Positions 45,334-55,174 are shown, counted from the stretch's first letter. The stretch is DNA of 64,000 nt from Acinetobacter baumannii (GCF_016508585.1 NZ_JADVOP010000010.1:62001-126000), one strand, 5' to 3'. Numbers and translations: made by a program. Notes: a model not told the origin generated them from the letters alone.

Positions 45334-48300
45334 ATGGCTCAATTCTTTATTCATCGTCCGATTTTTGCATGGGTAATCGCACTCGTCATTATGTTAGCGG
45401 GTGTACTCACGCTGACAAAAATGCCCATTGCACAATATCCGACGATTGCACCACCGACTGTCACAATTTCTGCGACATATCCAGGTGCATCTGCTGAAAC
45501 TGTTGAAAATACAGTTACACAGATTATCGAACAACAAATGAATGGCTTGGATGGCTTACGCTACATCTCGTCTAACAGTGCGGGGAACGGTCAGGCATCA
45601 ATCCAAATAAACTTTGAACAAGGTGTCGATCCCGATATCGCCCAAGTTCAAGTACAAAATAAATTACAGTCAGCAACTGCTCTTTTACCTGAAGATGTAC
45701 AACGTCAAGGGGTAAAAGTGACCAAGTCTGGCGCAAGTTTCTTACAGGTACTTGCATTCTATTCCACAGAAGACAGCCTTTCTGCAAATGACATTAAGGA
45801 CTATGTAAACTCGAACATTTCAGAACCATTAAGCCGTGTGGCTGGTGTGGGTGAAGTGCAAGTGTTTGGTGGTTCATATGCGATGCGTATCTGGCTCGAT
45901 CCTGCAAAATTAACCAGTTTAGGGCTTACACCAAGTGATGTGGCTGCGGCAATTCGTGCACAAAACTCACAGGTTGCTGTAGGTCAGTTAGGTGGTGCAC
46001 CATCGGTTGATGGACAAGTACTGAACGCAACGGTCAATGCGCAAAGCATGTTGACCACACCTGAACAGTTTAAAAACATCTTCCTGAAAAATACCAGTGA
46101 TGGTGCTCAAGTCCGTTTAGGTGATGTTGCCCGCGTTGAATTAGGTGCAGACAACTATCAGTTTGACTCCAAGTACAATGGTAAACCTGCTGGCGGTGTT
46201 GCGATTAAACTTGCAACTGGTGCGAATGCCTTGGATACGGCCAAAGCCGTTGAGGCACGCTTGGTTGATTTGCGTAAGAACTACCCTGCTGGCATGAAAG
46301 ATGAATTGGCATTTGATACAACGCCATTTATTCAACTTTCAATTGAAAGTGTGGTTCATACCCTAATCGAAGCCGTTATTCTTGTATTCTTTGTCATGTT
46401 CTTGTTCTTGCAGAACTGGCGCGCAACGATTATTCCAACAATGGCTGTTCCAGTGGTTGTATTGGGTACCTTTGCCATCATCAATCTATTTGGATTCTCA
46501 ATCAATACACTGACCATGTTTGCGATGGTTCTGGCGATTGGTCTCTTGGTGGATGATGCCATCGTTGTAGTCGAAAACGTTGAACGGGTCATGCAGGAAG
46601 ATCATTTAGATCCGGTCACCGCGACAGAACTTTCAATGAAACAGATTTCTGGTGCCTTGGTTGGTATTACCTCAGTATTAACTGCTGTATTCGTGCCAAT
46701 GGCGTTCTTTGGTGGTACTACAGGTGTAATTTATCGACAATTCTCGATCACACTCGTAACTGCGATGGTGCTTTCATTAATTGTTGCTCTAACATTTACG
46801 CCGGCACTGTGTGCGACCATTCTGAAACAGCATGATCCAAACAAAGAACAAAGCAACAACATCTTTGCGCGTTTCTTCCGTTGGTTTAACAACGCATTTG
46901 ATCGTACTGCTGAAAAGTACCAAAATGGTGTCAACCGTATGACGCATCATAAAATATTCTCAGGAATTATTTATGCTGTTGTTGTCGGTGTATTGGTCAC
47001 TGTATTTATCAAGATGCCATCTTCATTCTTACCTGAGGAAGATCAGGGTATTGTAATGACCTTGGTACAATTACCTCCAAATGCAACCTTAGATCGTACT
47101 GGTAAAACCATTGACACCATGACCAACTATTTCTTAAATAAAGAAAAAGATTCGGTTAAATCTGTCTTTAGTGTGGCTGGTTTCTCCTTCACAGGGGTCG
47201 GTCAAAATGCGGGTCTTGCCTTCATTCGTTTGAAGGATTGGGAAGAACGTACCACACCTGAACAACAGATCGGTTCAGTGATTCAACGTGGCATGGCACT
47301 CAACATGATCATCAAAGATGCGTCATATGTGATGCCGCTTCAATTGCCTGCAATGCCTGAATTGGGTGTGACTGCTGGTTTTAACTTGCAGTTAAAAGAT
47401 CCAAGTGGTCAAGGTCATGACAAACTGATTGCTGCACGTAATGCGATCTTAGGCATGGCGTCACAAGACAAACGTCTTGTCGGTGTACGACCAAATGGTC
47501 AAGAAGACACGCCTCAGTATCAAATCACGATTGACCAAGCGCAAGCAGGTGCGATGGGTGTAAGCATTGCTGACATCAACTCAACCATGAGCATGGCTTG
47601 GGGCGGTTCTTATATCAATGACTTCGTTGATCGCGGCCGTGTCAAGAAAGTTTATGTTCAAGGTGATGCGAACGCTCGTATGATGCCTGAGGACTTAAAC
47701 AAATGGTATGTGCGTAACAGCAAAGGTGAAATGGTTCCATTCTCTGCTTTTGCAACAGGTAAATGGACCTATGGTTCACCTCGTCTAGAACGTTACAATG
47801 GTGTTGCTTCAGTCAACATTCAAGGTACGCCTGCTCCTGGTGTCAGCTCGGGTGATGCGATGGCAGCAATGGAAGAAATCATTGCCAAATTACCATCTAT
47901 GGGCTTAGCTGGTTATGACTATGAATGGACAGGTTTATCATTAGAAGAACGTGAGTCTGGCGCTCAAGCACCATTCTTATATGCGCTTTCTTTATTGATT
48001 GTATTCTTGTGTCTTGCAGCACTCTATGAAAGCTGGTCGATTCCATTCTCAGTATTACTTGTAGTTCCATTAGGTGTATTGGGTGCGGTGTTATTGACTT
48101 ATTTCGGTATGATCATTAAAGGTGATCCAAATCTTTCCAATAACATTTACTTCCAAGTGGCACTCATTGCAGTCATCGGTTTGTCTGCGAAGAATGCGAT
48201 TTTGATTGTAGAATTTGCGAAGGAGTTGCAAGAAAAAGGCGAAGAACTGTTTGAAGCTACATTGCATGCTGCAAAAATGCGTTTACGTCCAATCATTATG

Positions 48301-48513
48301 ACAACTTTGGCGTTTGGTTTCGGTGTACTCCCTCTTGCTCTGTCAACAGGTGCAGGCGCTGGTAGCCAACACTCAGTCGGATATGGTGTATTGGGTGGTG
48401 TGATTAGTTCAACACTTTTAGGTATCTTCTTTATTCCTGTATTCTTCGTATGGATTCGTAGTATCTTTAAGTACAAACCTAAAAATCAAAATATTCAGGA
48501 GCATAAATCGTGA
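45334..48513 (+). CDS. adeJ: Multidrug efflux RND transporter AdeJ
   Basis: Proton-driven inner-membrane RND pump of AdeIJK, 1059 residues and 12 membrane segments with two large periplasmic loops. It begins MAQFFIHRPIFAWVIALVI, the HAE1 family start. The proton-relay Asp pair in TM4 is in IGLLVDDAIVVVENVERVM (about D407, D408). Other family motifs are GGTTGVIYRQFSIT and the C-terminal RLRPIIMTTLAFGFGVLPLA. It starts 12 bp after adeI and overlaps adeK by 1-4 bases. Confidence 0.96.
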   Translation: MAQFFIHRPIFAWVIALVIMLAGVLTLTKMPIAQYPTIAPPTVTISATYPGASAETVENTVTQIIEQQMNGLDGLRYISSNSAGNGQASIQINFEQGVDPDIAQVQVQNKLQSATALLPEDVQRQGVKVTKSGASFLQVLAFYSTEDSLSANDIKDYVNSNISEPLSRVAGVGEVQVFGGSYAMRIWLDPAKLTSLGLTPSDVAAAIRAQNSQVAVGQLGGAPSVDGQVLNATVNAQSMLTTPEQFKNIFLKNTSDGAQVRLGDVARVELGADNYQFDSKYNGKPAGGVAIKLATGANALDTAKAVEARLVDLRKNYPAGMKDELAFDTTPFIQLSIESVVHTLIEAVILVFFVMFLFLQNWRATIIPTMAVPVVVLGTFAIINLFGFSINTLTMFAMVLAIGLLVDDAIVVVENVERVMQEDHLDPVTATELSMKQISGALVGITSVLTAVFVPMAFFGGTTGVIYRQFSITLVTAMVLSLIVALTFTPALCATILKQHDPNKEQSNNIFARFFRWFNNAFDRTAEKYQNGVNRMTHHKIFSGIIYAVVVGVLVTVFIKMPSSFLPEEDQGIVMTLVQLPPNATLDRTGKTIDTMTNYFLNKEKDSVKSVFSVAGFSFTGVGQNAGLAFIRLKDWEERTTPEQQIGSVIQRGMALNMIIKDASYVMPLQLPAMPELGVTAGFNLQLKDPSGQGHDKLIAARNAILGMASQDKRLVGVRPNGQEDTPQYQITIDQAQAGAMGVSIADINSTMSMAWGGSYINDFVDRGRVKKVYVQGDANARMMPEDLNKWYVRNSKGEMVPFSAFATGKWTYGSPRLERYNGVASVNIQGTPAPGVSSGDAMAAMEEIIAKLPSMGLAGYDYEWTGLSLEERESGAQAPFLYALSLLIVFLCLAALYESWSIPFSVLLVVPLGVLGAVLLTYFGMIIKGDPNLSNNIYFQVALIAVIGLSAKNAILIVEFAKELQEKGEELFEATLHAAKMRLRPIIMTTLAFGFGVLPLALSTGAGAGSQHSVGYGVLGGVISSTLLGIFFIPVFFVWIRSIFKYKPKNQNIQEHKS

Positions 48514-49967
48514 TGCAAAACGTATGGTCTATTTCAGGTCGTAGCATTGCGGTATCTGCACTTGCGCTTGCTTTGACAGCTTGTCAAAGCATGCGTGGCC
48601 CAGAACCGGTAGCTCAAGCGAACATACCTACGAGTTATATTGATAATGGCACGGGTACGTCCATTGCTTCACAAGGCTATAAAGAGTTTTTTGCAGATCA
48701 ACGCTTGCTTCAAGTGCTCGATCTTGCTTTAGCCAACAACCGTGATTTACGTACAGCAACATTGAATATTCAACGTGCACAACAAGCTTATCAAATCACT
48801 GAAAACAATCAGTTACCTACGATTGGTGCAAGTGGCGGTGTTTTACGTCAAGACCAAGGCATGGGTGCTCAGACACGTTATAACGTTGGTCTAGGTGTAA
48901 CTTCTTATGAGTTGGACTTTTGGGGTCGTGTAAAAAGTTTAAAAGACAATGCACTAGATACTTATCTATCGACTGCAAGTGCACGTGATGCAACGCAAAT
49001 CAGCTTAATAGGTCAAGTCGCACAGGCTTGGTTAAATTATTCTTTTGCGACAGCACAACTTAAACTGGCTGACCAAACACTCAAAGCTCAACTCGATTCT
49101 TACAATCTCAACAAAAAACGTTTTGATGTGGGTATCGACAGTGAAGTTCCAGTTCGTCAGGCACAGATCTCTGTTGAAACTGCTCGAAATGATGTTGCGA
49201 ACTATAAGACACAAATTGCTCAAGCTCAAAACTTGTTGAACTTACTTGTTGGACAAACTGTTCCTGACAATTTGCTGCCTAAACAGCGTGTAACACGTAT
49301 TACCACAAATTCAGCATTTGCTGCTGGCTTGCCAAGCGACTTGTTGAACAACCGTCCTGATGTTAAAGCAGCTGAATATAAACTCTCAGCTGCGGGTGCG
49401 AATATTGGTGCTGCTAAAGCACGTTTATTCCCCACCATTAGCTTGACGGGTTCTGCGGGTTATGCGTCGACGGATTTAAGTGATTTGTTTAAATCAGGCT
49501 CATTCGTTTGGTCTTTAGGTCCTAGCCTTGATATTCCATTGTGGGATTGGGGTACACGTAAAGCGAACATTAAGATTTCAGAAACAGATCAACAAATTGC
49601 GTTATCTGACTATGAAAAATCAATTCAATCTGCTTTCCGTGAAGTGAATGATGCTTTAGCAACACGTCAGAATATTGGTGATCGTCTCTCTGCGCAGAAA
49701 CGTCTAGTGGATGCAACCAATACTACTTACAAACTTTCAAATGCCCGCTTCCGCGCAGGTATTGACAGTTTCTTATCGGTATTAGATGCACAACGTACTT
49801 CATACTCTGCTGAACAAGGTTTATTGCTTTTAGAACAAGCCAATTTAAACAATCAAATTGAAGTGTATAAAACCTTAGGTGGTGGTCTGAAAGCCAATAC
49901 CTCAGATCAAATTGCACAACCTGCTTCTTCGTCTGAATTGAAATATCATCCTAACGACAAAAAGTAG
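48513..49967 (+). CDS. adeK: Outer membrane efflux channel AdeK (TolC/OprM-type lipoprotein)
   Basis: Outer-membrane factor of AdeIJK, 484 residues from the ATG at 48513, which overlaps the adeJ stop (TGATG); a GTG at 48510 with AGGAG upstream is an alternative. The lipoprotein signal ends in LTACQSM (C24). Typical OEP repeats follow: LLQVLDLALANNRDLRTATLNIQRAQQAY, VRQAQISVETARNDVANYKTQIAQAQNLLNLLVG, and the second-half SNARFRAGIDSFLSVLDAQRTSYSAEQ. A strong terminator ends the operon. Confidence 0.95.
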   Translation: MQNVWSISGRSIAVSALALALTACQSMRGPEPVAQANIPTSYIDNGTGTSIASQGYKEFFADQRLLQVLDLALANNRDLRTATLNIQRAQQAYQITENNQLPTIGASGGVLRQDQGMGAQTRYNVGLGVTSYELDFWGRVKSLKDNALDTYLSTASARDATQISLIGQVAQAWLNYSFATAQLKLADQTLKAQLDSYNLNKKRFDVGIDSEVPVRQAQISVETARNDVANYKTQIAQAQNLLNLLVGQTVPDNLLPKQRVTRITTNSAFAAGLPSDLLNNRPDVKAAEYKLSAAGANIGAAKARLFPTISLTGSAGYASTDLSDLFKSGSFVWSLGPSLDIPLWDWGTRKANIKISETDQQIALSDYEKSIQSAFREVNDALATRQNIGDRLSAQKRLVDATNTTYKLSNARFRAGIDSFLSVLDAQRTSYSAEQGLLLLEQANLNNQIEVYKTLGGGLKANTSDQIAQPASSSELKYHPNDKK

Positions 49968-49986
49968 GTCAAATCAAATTGATCAT

Positions 49987-50013
49987 AAAAGCTCACTGCG
50001 GTGGGCTTTTTTT
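49987..50013 (+). terminator. Terminator of the pap2-adeIJK operon
   Basis: 10-bp stem AAAAGCTCAC / GTGGGCTTTT with one G-T pair and a 4-base loop, then further T residues; 20 bp after the adeK stop. Confidence 0.88.
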
Positions 50014-50077
50014 ATTGCATTTTGAAGCAGAATTTCCTATGTTGGAAACAGATCATCTTTGTTGAATATTGAAAAAA

Positions 50078-50428
50078 ATGAAATTAAGCAACTTGGAAAC
50101 CGTCCCTGCCCACAGTATTAAGCAACAACTTGATGTGGTTTACGGGAGCACTGTTCGAAGTAAACATGTCGGGCGTGATTTGATGGCCGGCTTAAAGAAT
50201 ATTGTAGGTGGTGAACTGAAAGGCTATACCGAGCTATTGGAAGAATCGCGCCAGGAAGCCATGAATCGAATGATTGAAAAAGCACAAGCACTGGGTGCCA
50301 ATGCGATTGTGGGAATTCGCTTTTCAACGTCAAATATTGCACAAGGGGCGTCAGAACTTTTTGTCTATGGTACAGCGGTAATAGTGGAACCGATCCAGGC
50401 ACAACTTCCAGACCCATTTTCAAATTAG
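50078..50428 (+). CDS. YbjQ/UPF0145 (heavy-metal-binding-like) family protein
   Basis: A 116-residue cytoplasmic protein of the YbjQ (DUF74/UPF0145) family. The core GELKGYTELLEESRQEAMNRMIEKAQALGANAIVGIRF is the family signature. Some members were called heavy-metal-binding, but no metal-ligand cluster is seen here, and the molecular role is unknown. The ATG at 50078 is chosen over a TTG three codons upstream. It is followed 9 bp later by a second, membrane-anchored member. Confidence 0.88.
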   Translation: MKLSNLETVPAHSIKQQLDVVYGSTVRSKHVGRDLMAGLKNIVGGELKGYTELLEESRQEAMNRMIEKAQALGANAIVGIRFSTSNIAQGASELFVYGTAVIVEPIQAQLPDPFSN

Positions 50429-50437
50429 GCAACGTAC

Positions 50438-50866
50438 ATGGATGGTTTAATTTTTAAAATCGGATTAACGCTGGTTCTGTTTTTTATAGGATGGGGCTTC
50501 GGTCGATTCATTGAACAAAAGCATCTCAAAGAATTGGCTGAAAAAGAACAGCGCCTTGCACATATACGTATCGACACCAACAAGTTTCAAACATCTGAAC
50601 GTTATGGACAGTTGATCAGCAGTAATGTGGTCATTTCTCATGATTATTTTAAATATATCATTGCACAGATTCAGAATTTTTTTGGTGGACGTTTAACCAC
50701 CTACGAAACTGTAGTTGACCGTGCACGGCGTGAAGCCATTGTGCGTTTAAAACAAGAAGCTGAAAATATCGGATCAACACATATCATGGGTTTACGCCTA
50801 AGCACGACCGAACTTGGCATGCAAGGCGGCATGGTTGAAGTATTTGCTTATGGTACGGCAACATAA
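50438..50866 (+). CDS. Membrane-anchored YbjQ-like protein
   Basis: A 142-residue protein with a hydrophobic N-terminal anchor (about 5-22), a charged linker (EQKHLKELAEKEQRLAH) and a diverged YbjQ-like domain: SSNVVISHDYFKYIIAQIQNFFGGRLTTYETVVDRARREAIVRLKQEAENIGSTHIMGLRLST. It is clearly related to the 116-residue protein just upstream and forms an operon with it. The YbjQ family normally forms oligomeric rings; the membrane-tethered partner could recruit the soluble one to the membrane. This is inference. Confidence 0.85.
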   Translation: MDGLIFKIGLTLVLFFIGWGFGRFIEQKHLKELAEKEQRLAHIRIDTNKFQTSERYGQLISSNVVISHDYFKYIIAQIQNFFGGRLTTYETVVDRARREAIVRLKQEAENIGSTHIMGLRLSTTELGMQGGMVEVFAYGTAT

Positions 50867-51037
50867 ATACAGTATGAAACCAATCAAGAGTCATTCATTT
50901 TAGTCTGTAATGAACTGAATGATCTTGATTTTCTTCATCCAGCCACATCATGATTATCCTATACTTGATTCAGCTGTGATATCCAAAATGGGACTTTAAA
51001 ATAATAATTTCTTGATGATTCACATAGGCTTGGCTGT

Positions 51038-52069
51038 ATGAAAAATCTTGCATTCCAAATCAGCATAGGATTGATCACCATGCTTCCATTGAGCATTCAA
51101 GCAGAATTCATTGTACTTGCCTCACCAAAAAGCAATGATAAATATTATGCAAAAGTCATCAATGATATTTTTGATTTTCACGTCGAATATGCGAAAAAAA
51201 TTATTCAACATGGTGATCATGTCTTGATTTTAACCGATCAACAACTTTATGCAGACTATGTCAAAGCTTTGGGAAAACAGCATGTTGCGATTGCACCGAT
51301 GCACGATATTTGGATGCGTGATTTCAGTAGTGCCAATCCCGCTCAACCAGTTCTTTTCCGCTATACAGCAGCAGGTCAAGGGGGCGGTAATAAAGCTAAA
51401 GCCATTTCCGATACTGTGCAGTCTGAGTTTAAAGCATATAGTCAAAAAGCAGGACTTCAATTTATCCAAACGCCTTTACTGAATGATGGCGGTAATTGGG
51501 TTGAAGATGGTCATGGTAATGTGGTGATCAGTACTAAATTTTTATCTGATAATCAGTTATCCGAAACTGCTGCACGGAAAAAGCTATTGCAACTGACGGG
51601 CGCAAAACATATTGCATTTATTGAAGCAGATGAACAAGGCGGCTTAGAACATGCTGACGGAGTAGTCAGCTTTATTGAAAAAGACACGGTTGTCATCAAT
51701 TCTTATCCAGAAGATCCAGAATATTCAAAACAACTCAAGGCTGATTTGAAACGAGGGATACCAAAGATCAAGATTCATGAAATTGTAACGCCTTATGATG
51801 GAAGCCAAATTTATGATGAAAAGTTTGGTTCAGCATGTGGCTTATATACCAATATGCTTGTGACCCCTGAACGCATTTATTTTCCACAATTCGGGATCAA
51901 GCAAGATGCTGTTGCATTGCAACAGCTCCGTCAGCTGACCAAACGTACCGTTATTCCTGTTCAGTCTGCACAAGTCTGCCATATGGGCGGTGGCATTCGC
52001 TGTATGTCATGGCAGTTAAGAGGTAAAAATGCTGAATTGCTATCTCAATATTTAAACAAAATACCTTAA
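51038..52069 (+). CDS. Exported agmatine deiminase / peptidylarginine deiminase family enzyme
   Basis: A 343-residue protein of the PAD_porph family (agmatine deiminases and bacterial peptidylarginine deiminases). A signal peptide (about 1-22, cleavage after IQA) predicts a periplasmic or extracellular location, unlike cytosolic agmatine deiminase AguA. Active-site motifs are MHDIWMRDFS (about 86-95), LNDGGNWVEDGHGN (about 148-161), LEHADGVVSF (about 205-214) and the catalytic Cys in VCHMGGGIRCMSWQ (C314). No aguB-type partner is nearby. Substrate (agmatine, arginine or peptidyl arginine) is not determinable. Confidence 0.88.
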   Translation: MKNLAFQISIGLITMLPLSIQAEFIVLASPKSNDKYYAKVINDIFDFHVEYAKKIIQHGDHVLILTDQQLYADYVKALGKQHVAIAPMHDIWMRDFSSANPAQPVLFRYTAAGQGGGNKAKAISDTVQSEFKAYSQKAGLQFIQTPLLNDGGNWVEDGHGNVVISTKFLSDNQLSETAARKKLLQLTGAKHIAFIEADEQGGLEHADGVVSFIEKDTVVINSYPEDPEYSKQLKADLKRGIPKIKIHEIVTPYDGSQIYDEKFGSACGLYTNMLVTPERIYFPQFGIKQDAVALQQLRQLTKRTVIPVQSAQVCHMGGGIRCMSWQLRGKNAELLSQYLNKIP

Positions 52070-52143
52070 CGGATAGCCAAAACTGCTGACAATAAACCAA
52101 GATCTACTGGGTTATTATGCCATTCAAGAAAACTTAGATAATA

Positions 52144-52540
52144 TATAGTGAATCTGTTGAAACACTCATATAGTAAAATATCATTTCTCTTGATCACTAA
52201 AGTAAATGTAATCAATGTATTGTTTAATGATTTTTAGCTTGCACTGCCACGCTTTAAATCTAAACTTTAAATCGGTTTGCGCAGGCAATGGCTCACTTTT
52301 CAGAGATGAAAAGTGACAAAAATCTTTCGTTTAACAGGTTTCTTGCGCTACAAACAAAGCAATGCTTTGTTTTTGCTCATATATCCCCGCTCAACTTGGC
52401 GACATCCATGTCACCTCACGATAGCTAAACCATCTATGATTCAAAAGTGTAAAATAAATGAGTCATCAAAACCCTATAAAAAGCATAAATTTCACTGGAT
52501 ATCAAAGTACTTGTATGAATCATTAGACAGTTTGAGTATA
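52144..52540 (+). repeat. MITE-like repeat, copy 2 (about 400 bp)
   Basis: The best-preserved copy. Left end TATAGTGAATCTGTTGAA; right end, read inward, TATACTCAAACTGTCTAA, so terminal inverted repeats of about 18 bp. Shared blocks with copy 1 include ATTTCTCTTGATCA, a CAAACAAAGCA segment and the GGCGACATCCATG block (52398-52415). It also has a perfect 10-bp-arm palindrome AAACAAAGCA-A-TGCTTTGTTT. The short ORF at 52313-52546 lies inside and is spurious. Confidence 0.78.
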
Positions 52541-52566
52541 TATTAAGTAAACAATATTAATCGGTA

Positions 52567-53331
52567 TTAATATTGATATTCATCTTTAAAACTTTTAGGA
52601 ATTTGATATTGATTGCCATCAAATTTTAAAGTGAAATGTTGTTGGCTGAATCGCTGATTCACCTCTTGGCACTCCTCTGCGATCACTTGCGTCTGGTAAC
52701 GTTTAATTTTACTGTTGACGAGAATATCCATATATTTTTTGGTTTGATTTTTTTGTATTACGAGTGTAGAAGCACGCTCTTCTGCGTCTGCATTGCAATG
52801 CATATCTGTTTCTGCACGATCACGGGTCACAATCAAACTGTCCAAAATTTGTTTCTTATTTTTCAAATCGTACAAATTTAAAAGTTGCATAGAAAATGGA
52901 TTGGGTTGTGAATGTCCTGAATAATTTAATCTTAACCCTAAGGCACGGTTTGATTCAGTGACTTTATAATTCGCTGTATCCAGTGCGATTGAATCTAAAC
53001 TGATTGCATCAGAAACCATGGGTTCCGCAACTGGGTAATGATAAACAACCTTTAAATTTTGAGGCTTAAACTTGATTAAATCTAAAGAATATTGACCTTC
53101 TTCTGGACGATCTTTCACCGAGATCCATGGGGCATAAGCCATCATCATCACTGAATCATCAACAGGATCTAGTTTACAGTCAATCAATGACTGTTCAACC
53201 TTGGTGATTTTGACTTGTTTCAAGATGTTTGTAACGACTTGATGATCATCACACAGACCAGCATAAGTAGCGCCACTGAAAACAAAAAATAAGCCACTTG
53301 TTTTAAATATAATTTTTATGGTTTTTTGCAT
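52567..53331 (-). CDS. Secreted protein of unknown function
   Basis: A 254-residue protein with a signal peptide (about 1-24, cleavage after TYA) and a mature periplasmic part. It has Cys in LCDDHQ and IDCKLD near the start, and in MHCNADAEERA and AEECQEV later, so up to two disulfides are possible. No recognised domain. It is on the minus strand between the repeat copy and an SDR gene and seems monocistronic. ATG start. Function unknown. Confidence 0.75.
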   Translation of the reverse strand: MQKTIKIIFKTSGLFFVFSGATYAGLCDDHQVVTNILKQVKITKVEQSLIDCKLDPVDDSVMMMAYAPWISVKDRPEEGQYSLDLIKFKPQNLKVVYHYPVAEPMVSDAISLDSIALDTANYKVTESNRALGLRLNYSGHSQPNPFSMQLLNLYDLKNKKQILDSLIVTRDRAETDMHCNADAEERASTLVIQKNQTKKYMDILVNSKIKRYQTQVIAEECQEVNQRFSQQHFTLKFDGNQYQIPKSFKDEYQY

Positions 53332-53601
53332 GTTTTACTCACTGATGTTAGGCAGCAAATCTAAAATCATATCGTATCTCAAGATATAAGAAAATGTCAT
53401 CCATATTTGTCAGAGGGAGGATGACTTCTAATTTATAAAATATCTGCAATAACTAGAATATTTTGAAGGAAATGATTGAGTGCTGTGATGAACAGCGCTT
53501 TACTGCTCAAAATGCTTACCCTTGCGGAGCTTCGTTTATCATCCTGCAAAAAGATACAATCTCAAACATCAAGCCCATCCATGCAAATAAAGTGAATTGA
53601 T

Positions 53602-54399
53602 CTACTTCACTTTCATCTTACGGATCATTTTATATAAGGTTGCAGGAGATAAGCGTGATACCCATACCCCCAACTTTTCTTTGGCTCCACCAACCACGAT
53701 ATACTCTTCACCATTTAAAAGCGCTGCAACAGTTTGCTTTGCAAAATCATCAGCCTCCAAACCATTTTCAATTGCTTGATCTTGATGTGCTTGTGGCTTA
53801 CCTGCCCCATTTAAAGCATTAAAAGAAACATTGGTTTTGACAAAACCAGGGAAAATCACCGACACTTTTACACCATCCTGTGCTACTTCTGCTCGTAGAC
53901 TGTTTGCCCACATATGGATAGCCGCCTTTGCTGCAGAGTATGTAGCACGATATTGTGTCCCCAACAGCCCTGCAACACTTGAGATATAGGCAATTCGTCC
54001 CGATTTCTGAGCAATAAATGTAGGCAATGCCAGTTTGGTCAAAAACACTTGGGAAAAATAATCTATTTCCATGATAGCACGTTCAGTTTGCATACTGGTT
54101 TCTGTAATCAATGCTCTTTGACTTAAACCCGCATTATTAATCAACAAATCTATACGCCCTTTTCGGTCAAGAACCTGTTCATAAGCATGACGAACTTGTG
54201 CTTCATCGGTAATATCCATGGCTATTGAAATATGATGATCTGGATGAAGCAGACTTACACGAACTTTTTCCAGCTCTTCTGGACGTCTTGCGCTTAAAAT
54301 CACTTGCGCACCCTGTAAAGCACATTCAGCAGCTAAAGCTTTACCAATGCCTGATGATGCACCTGTAATCCAAACCACCTTTCCATCTAAACTTTCCAT
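53602..54399 (-). CDS. SDR family NAD(P)-dependent oxidoreductase
   Basis: A 265-residue classical short-chain dehydrogenase of the DHRS7/YqjQ-like type: TGASSGIG at 12-19, NNAG at 88-91, catalytic S141, Y154 and K158 (YSAAK). The C-terminal SRLSPATLYKMIRKMK contains a hydrophobic-basic segment that may touch the membrane. Substrate unknown. ATG at 54399, no obvious operon partner; the next gene (54479) is on the same strand but 79 bp upstream. Confidence 0.9.
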   Translation of the reverse strand: MESLDGKVVWITGASSGIGKALAAECALQGAQVILSARRPEELEKVRVSLLHPDHHISIAMDITDEAQVRHAYEQVLDRKGRIDLLINNAGLSQRALITETSMQTERAIMEIDYFSQVFLTKLALPTFIAQKSGRIAYISSVAGLLGTQYRATYSAAKAAIHMWANSLRAEVAQDGVKVSVIFPGFVKTNVSFNALNGAGKPQAHQDQAIENGLEADDFAKQTVAALLNGEEYIVVGGAKEKLGVWVSRLSPATLYKMIRKMKVK

Positions 54400-54478
54400 G
54401 TAATCATGCTCTTGAATATGATGAATAAATATTAGACCACGAGGCAGGTCAAATCAATCAGACATCTTTGTTTCGCCT

Positions 54479-55174
54479 TTAAGCCTCAACCAAAAACTTA
54501 CTAAAATGCTTCGCATAATGTTGAGCTTTTTCAGGGTTGCTTGGATTATATTCCTCACCTACTTTTTCTAAACGTTTATAACCCGTACTGGTAATCATAT
54601 TGATGACACCATTTAAGGTCTTATCAACGACAAAATTAAATTTTAGCAATGTTTTAGGATCTCGAATAAATTCAGAGACGCCCAGATCAATGATTTTGAC
54701 TAGATTTTTTAAGGTTGCAGGTAAAGCATGCGTGTCACCAGCAATCACTTTCTGAATATTACTCGTTGCTTCTTCACCAAGATGGCGATCCAATTGGTAA
54801 TACATCACCACTTCACTTGCCTCTGAATCCTCAAACTTCTTAAGAATATGATTTGCAACTGGTTTTAAACGATCATTACTAAAAAATGAAATCGACCAAG
54901 GCATATATTTTTTAAAAGCCCCTTCGATTTGAGAAAAAATCTGTTCAGCCTCTTTCAGCTTTTTTTGACCCGTTGCATCTAAAGTTGGGTTATTACGCTG
55001 CTCTTCGAGTAAAGCGCCAAAAACCTGATCTAATACTTGGCAAGACATATCCGTAAATACATTGCCCAATTGTTTTGCCAAATCCCGTTTTTCCCCATTA
55101 TTTAAATTTTGAGTAATAGTCTTCAACTCTTGATAAGTGTGTTGTTTGATCAATAAATCAATTTTATATTGCAT
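54479..55174 (-). CDS. Conserved hypothetical cytoplasmic protein
   Basis: A 231-residue mostly helical protein, with no signal peptide or membrane segment. It has Lys/Glu-rich amphipathic helices and a conserved-looking segment KYMPWSISFFSNDRLKPVANHILKKFEDSE near the middle. I do not recognise a named domain; it looks like a conserved protein restricted to Acinetobacter and relatives. ATG start. It could be cotranscribed with the SDR gene downstream. Confidence 0.75.
   Translation of the reverse strand: MQYKIDLLIKQHTYQELKTITQNLNNGEKRDLAKQLGNVFTDMSCQVLDQVFGALLEEQRNNPTLDATGQKKLKEAEQIFSQIEGAFKKYMPWSISFFSNDRLKPVANHILKKFEDSEASEVVMYYQLDRHLGEEATSNIQKVIAGDTHALPATLKNLVKIIDLGVSEFIRDPKTLLKFNFVVDKTLNGVINMITSTGYKRLEKVGEEYNPSNPEKAQHYAKHFSKFLVEA

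Noticed and set aside
52313-52546. 77-codon ORF inside repeat copy 2
   Set aside because: It lies wholly in the repeat element and is not kept in the other copies.
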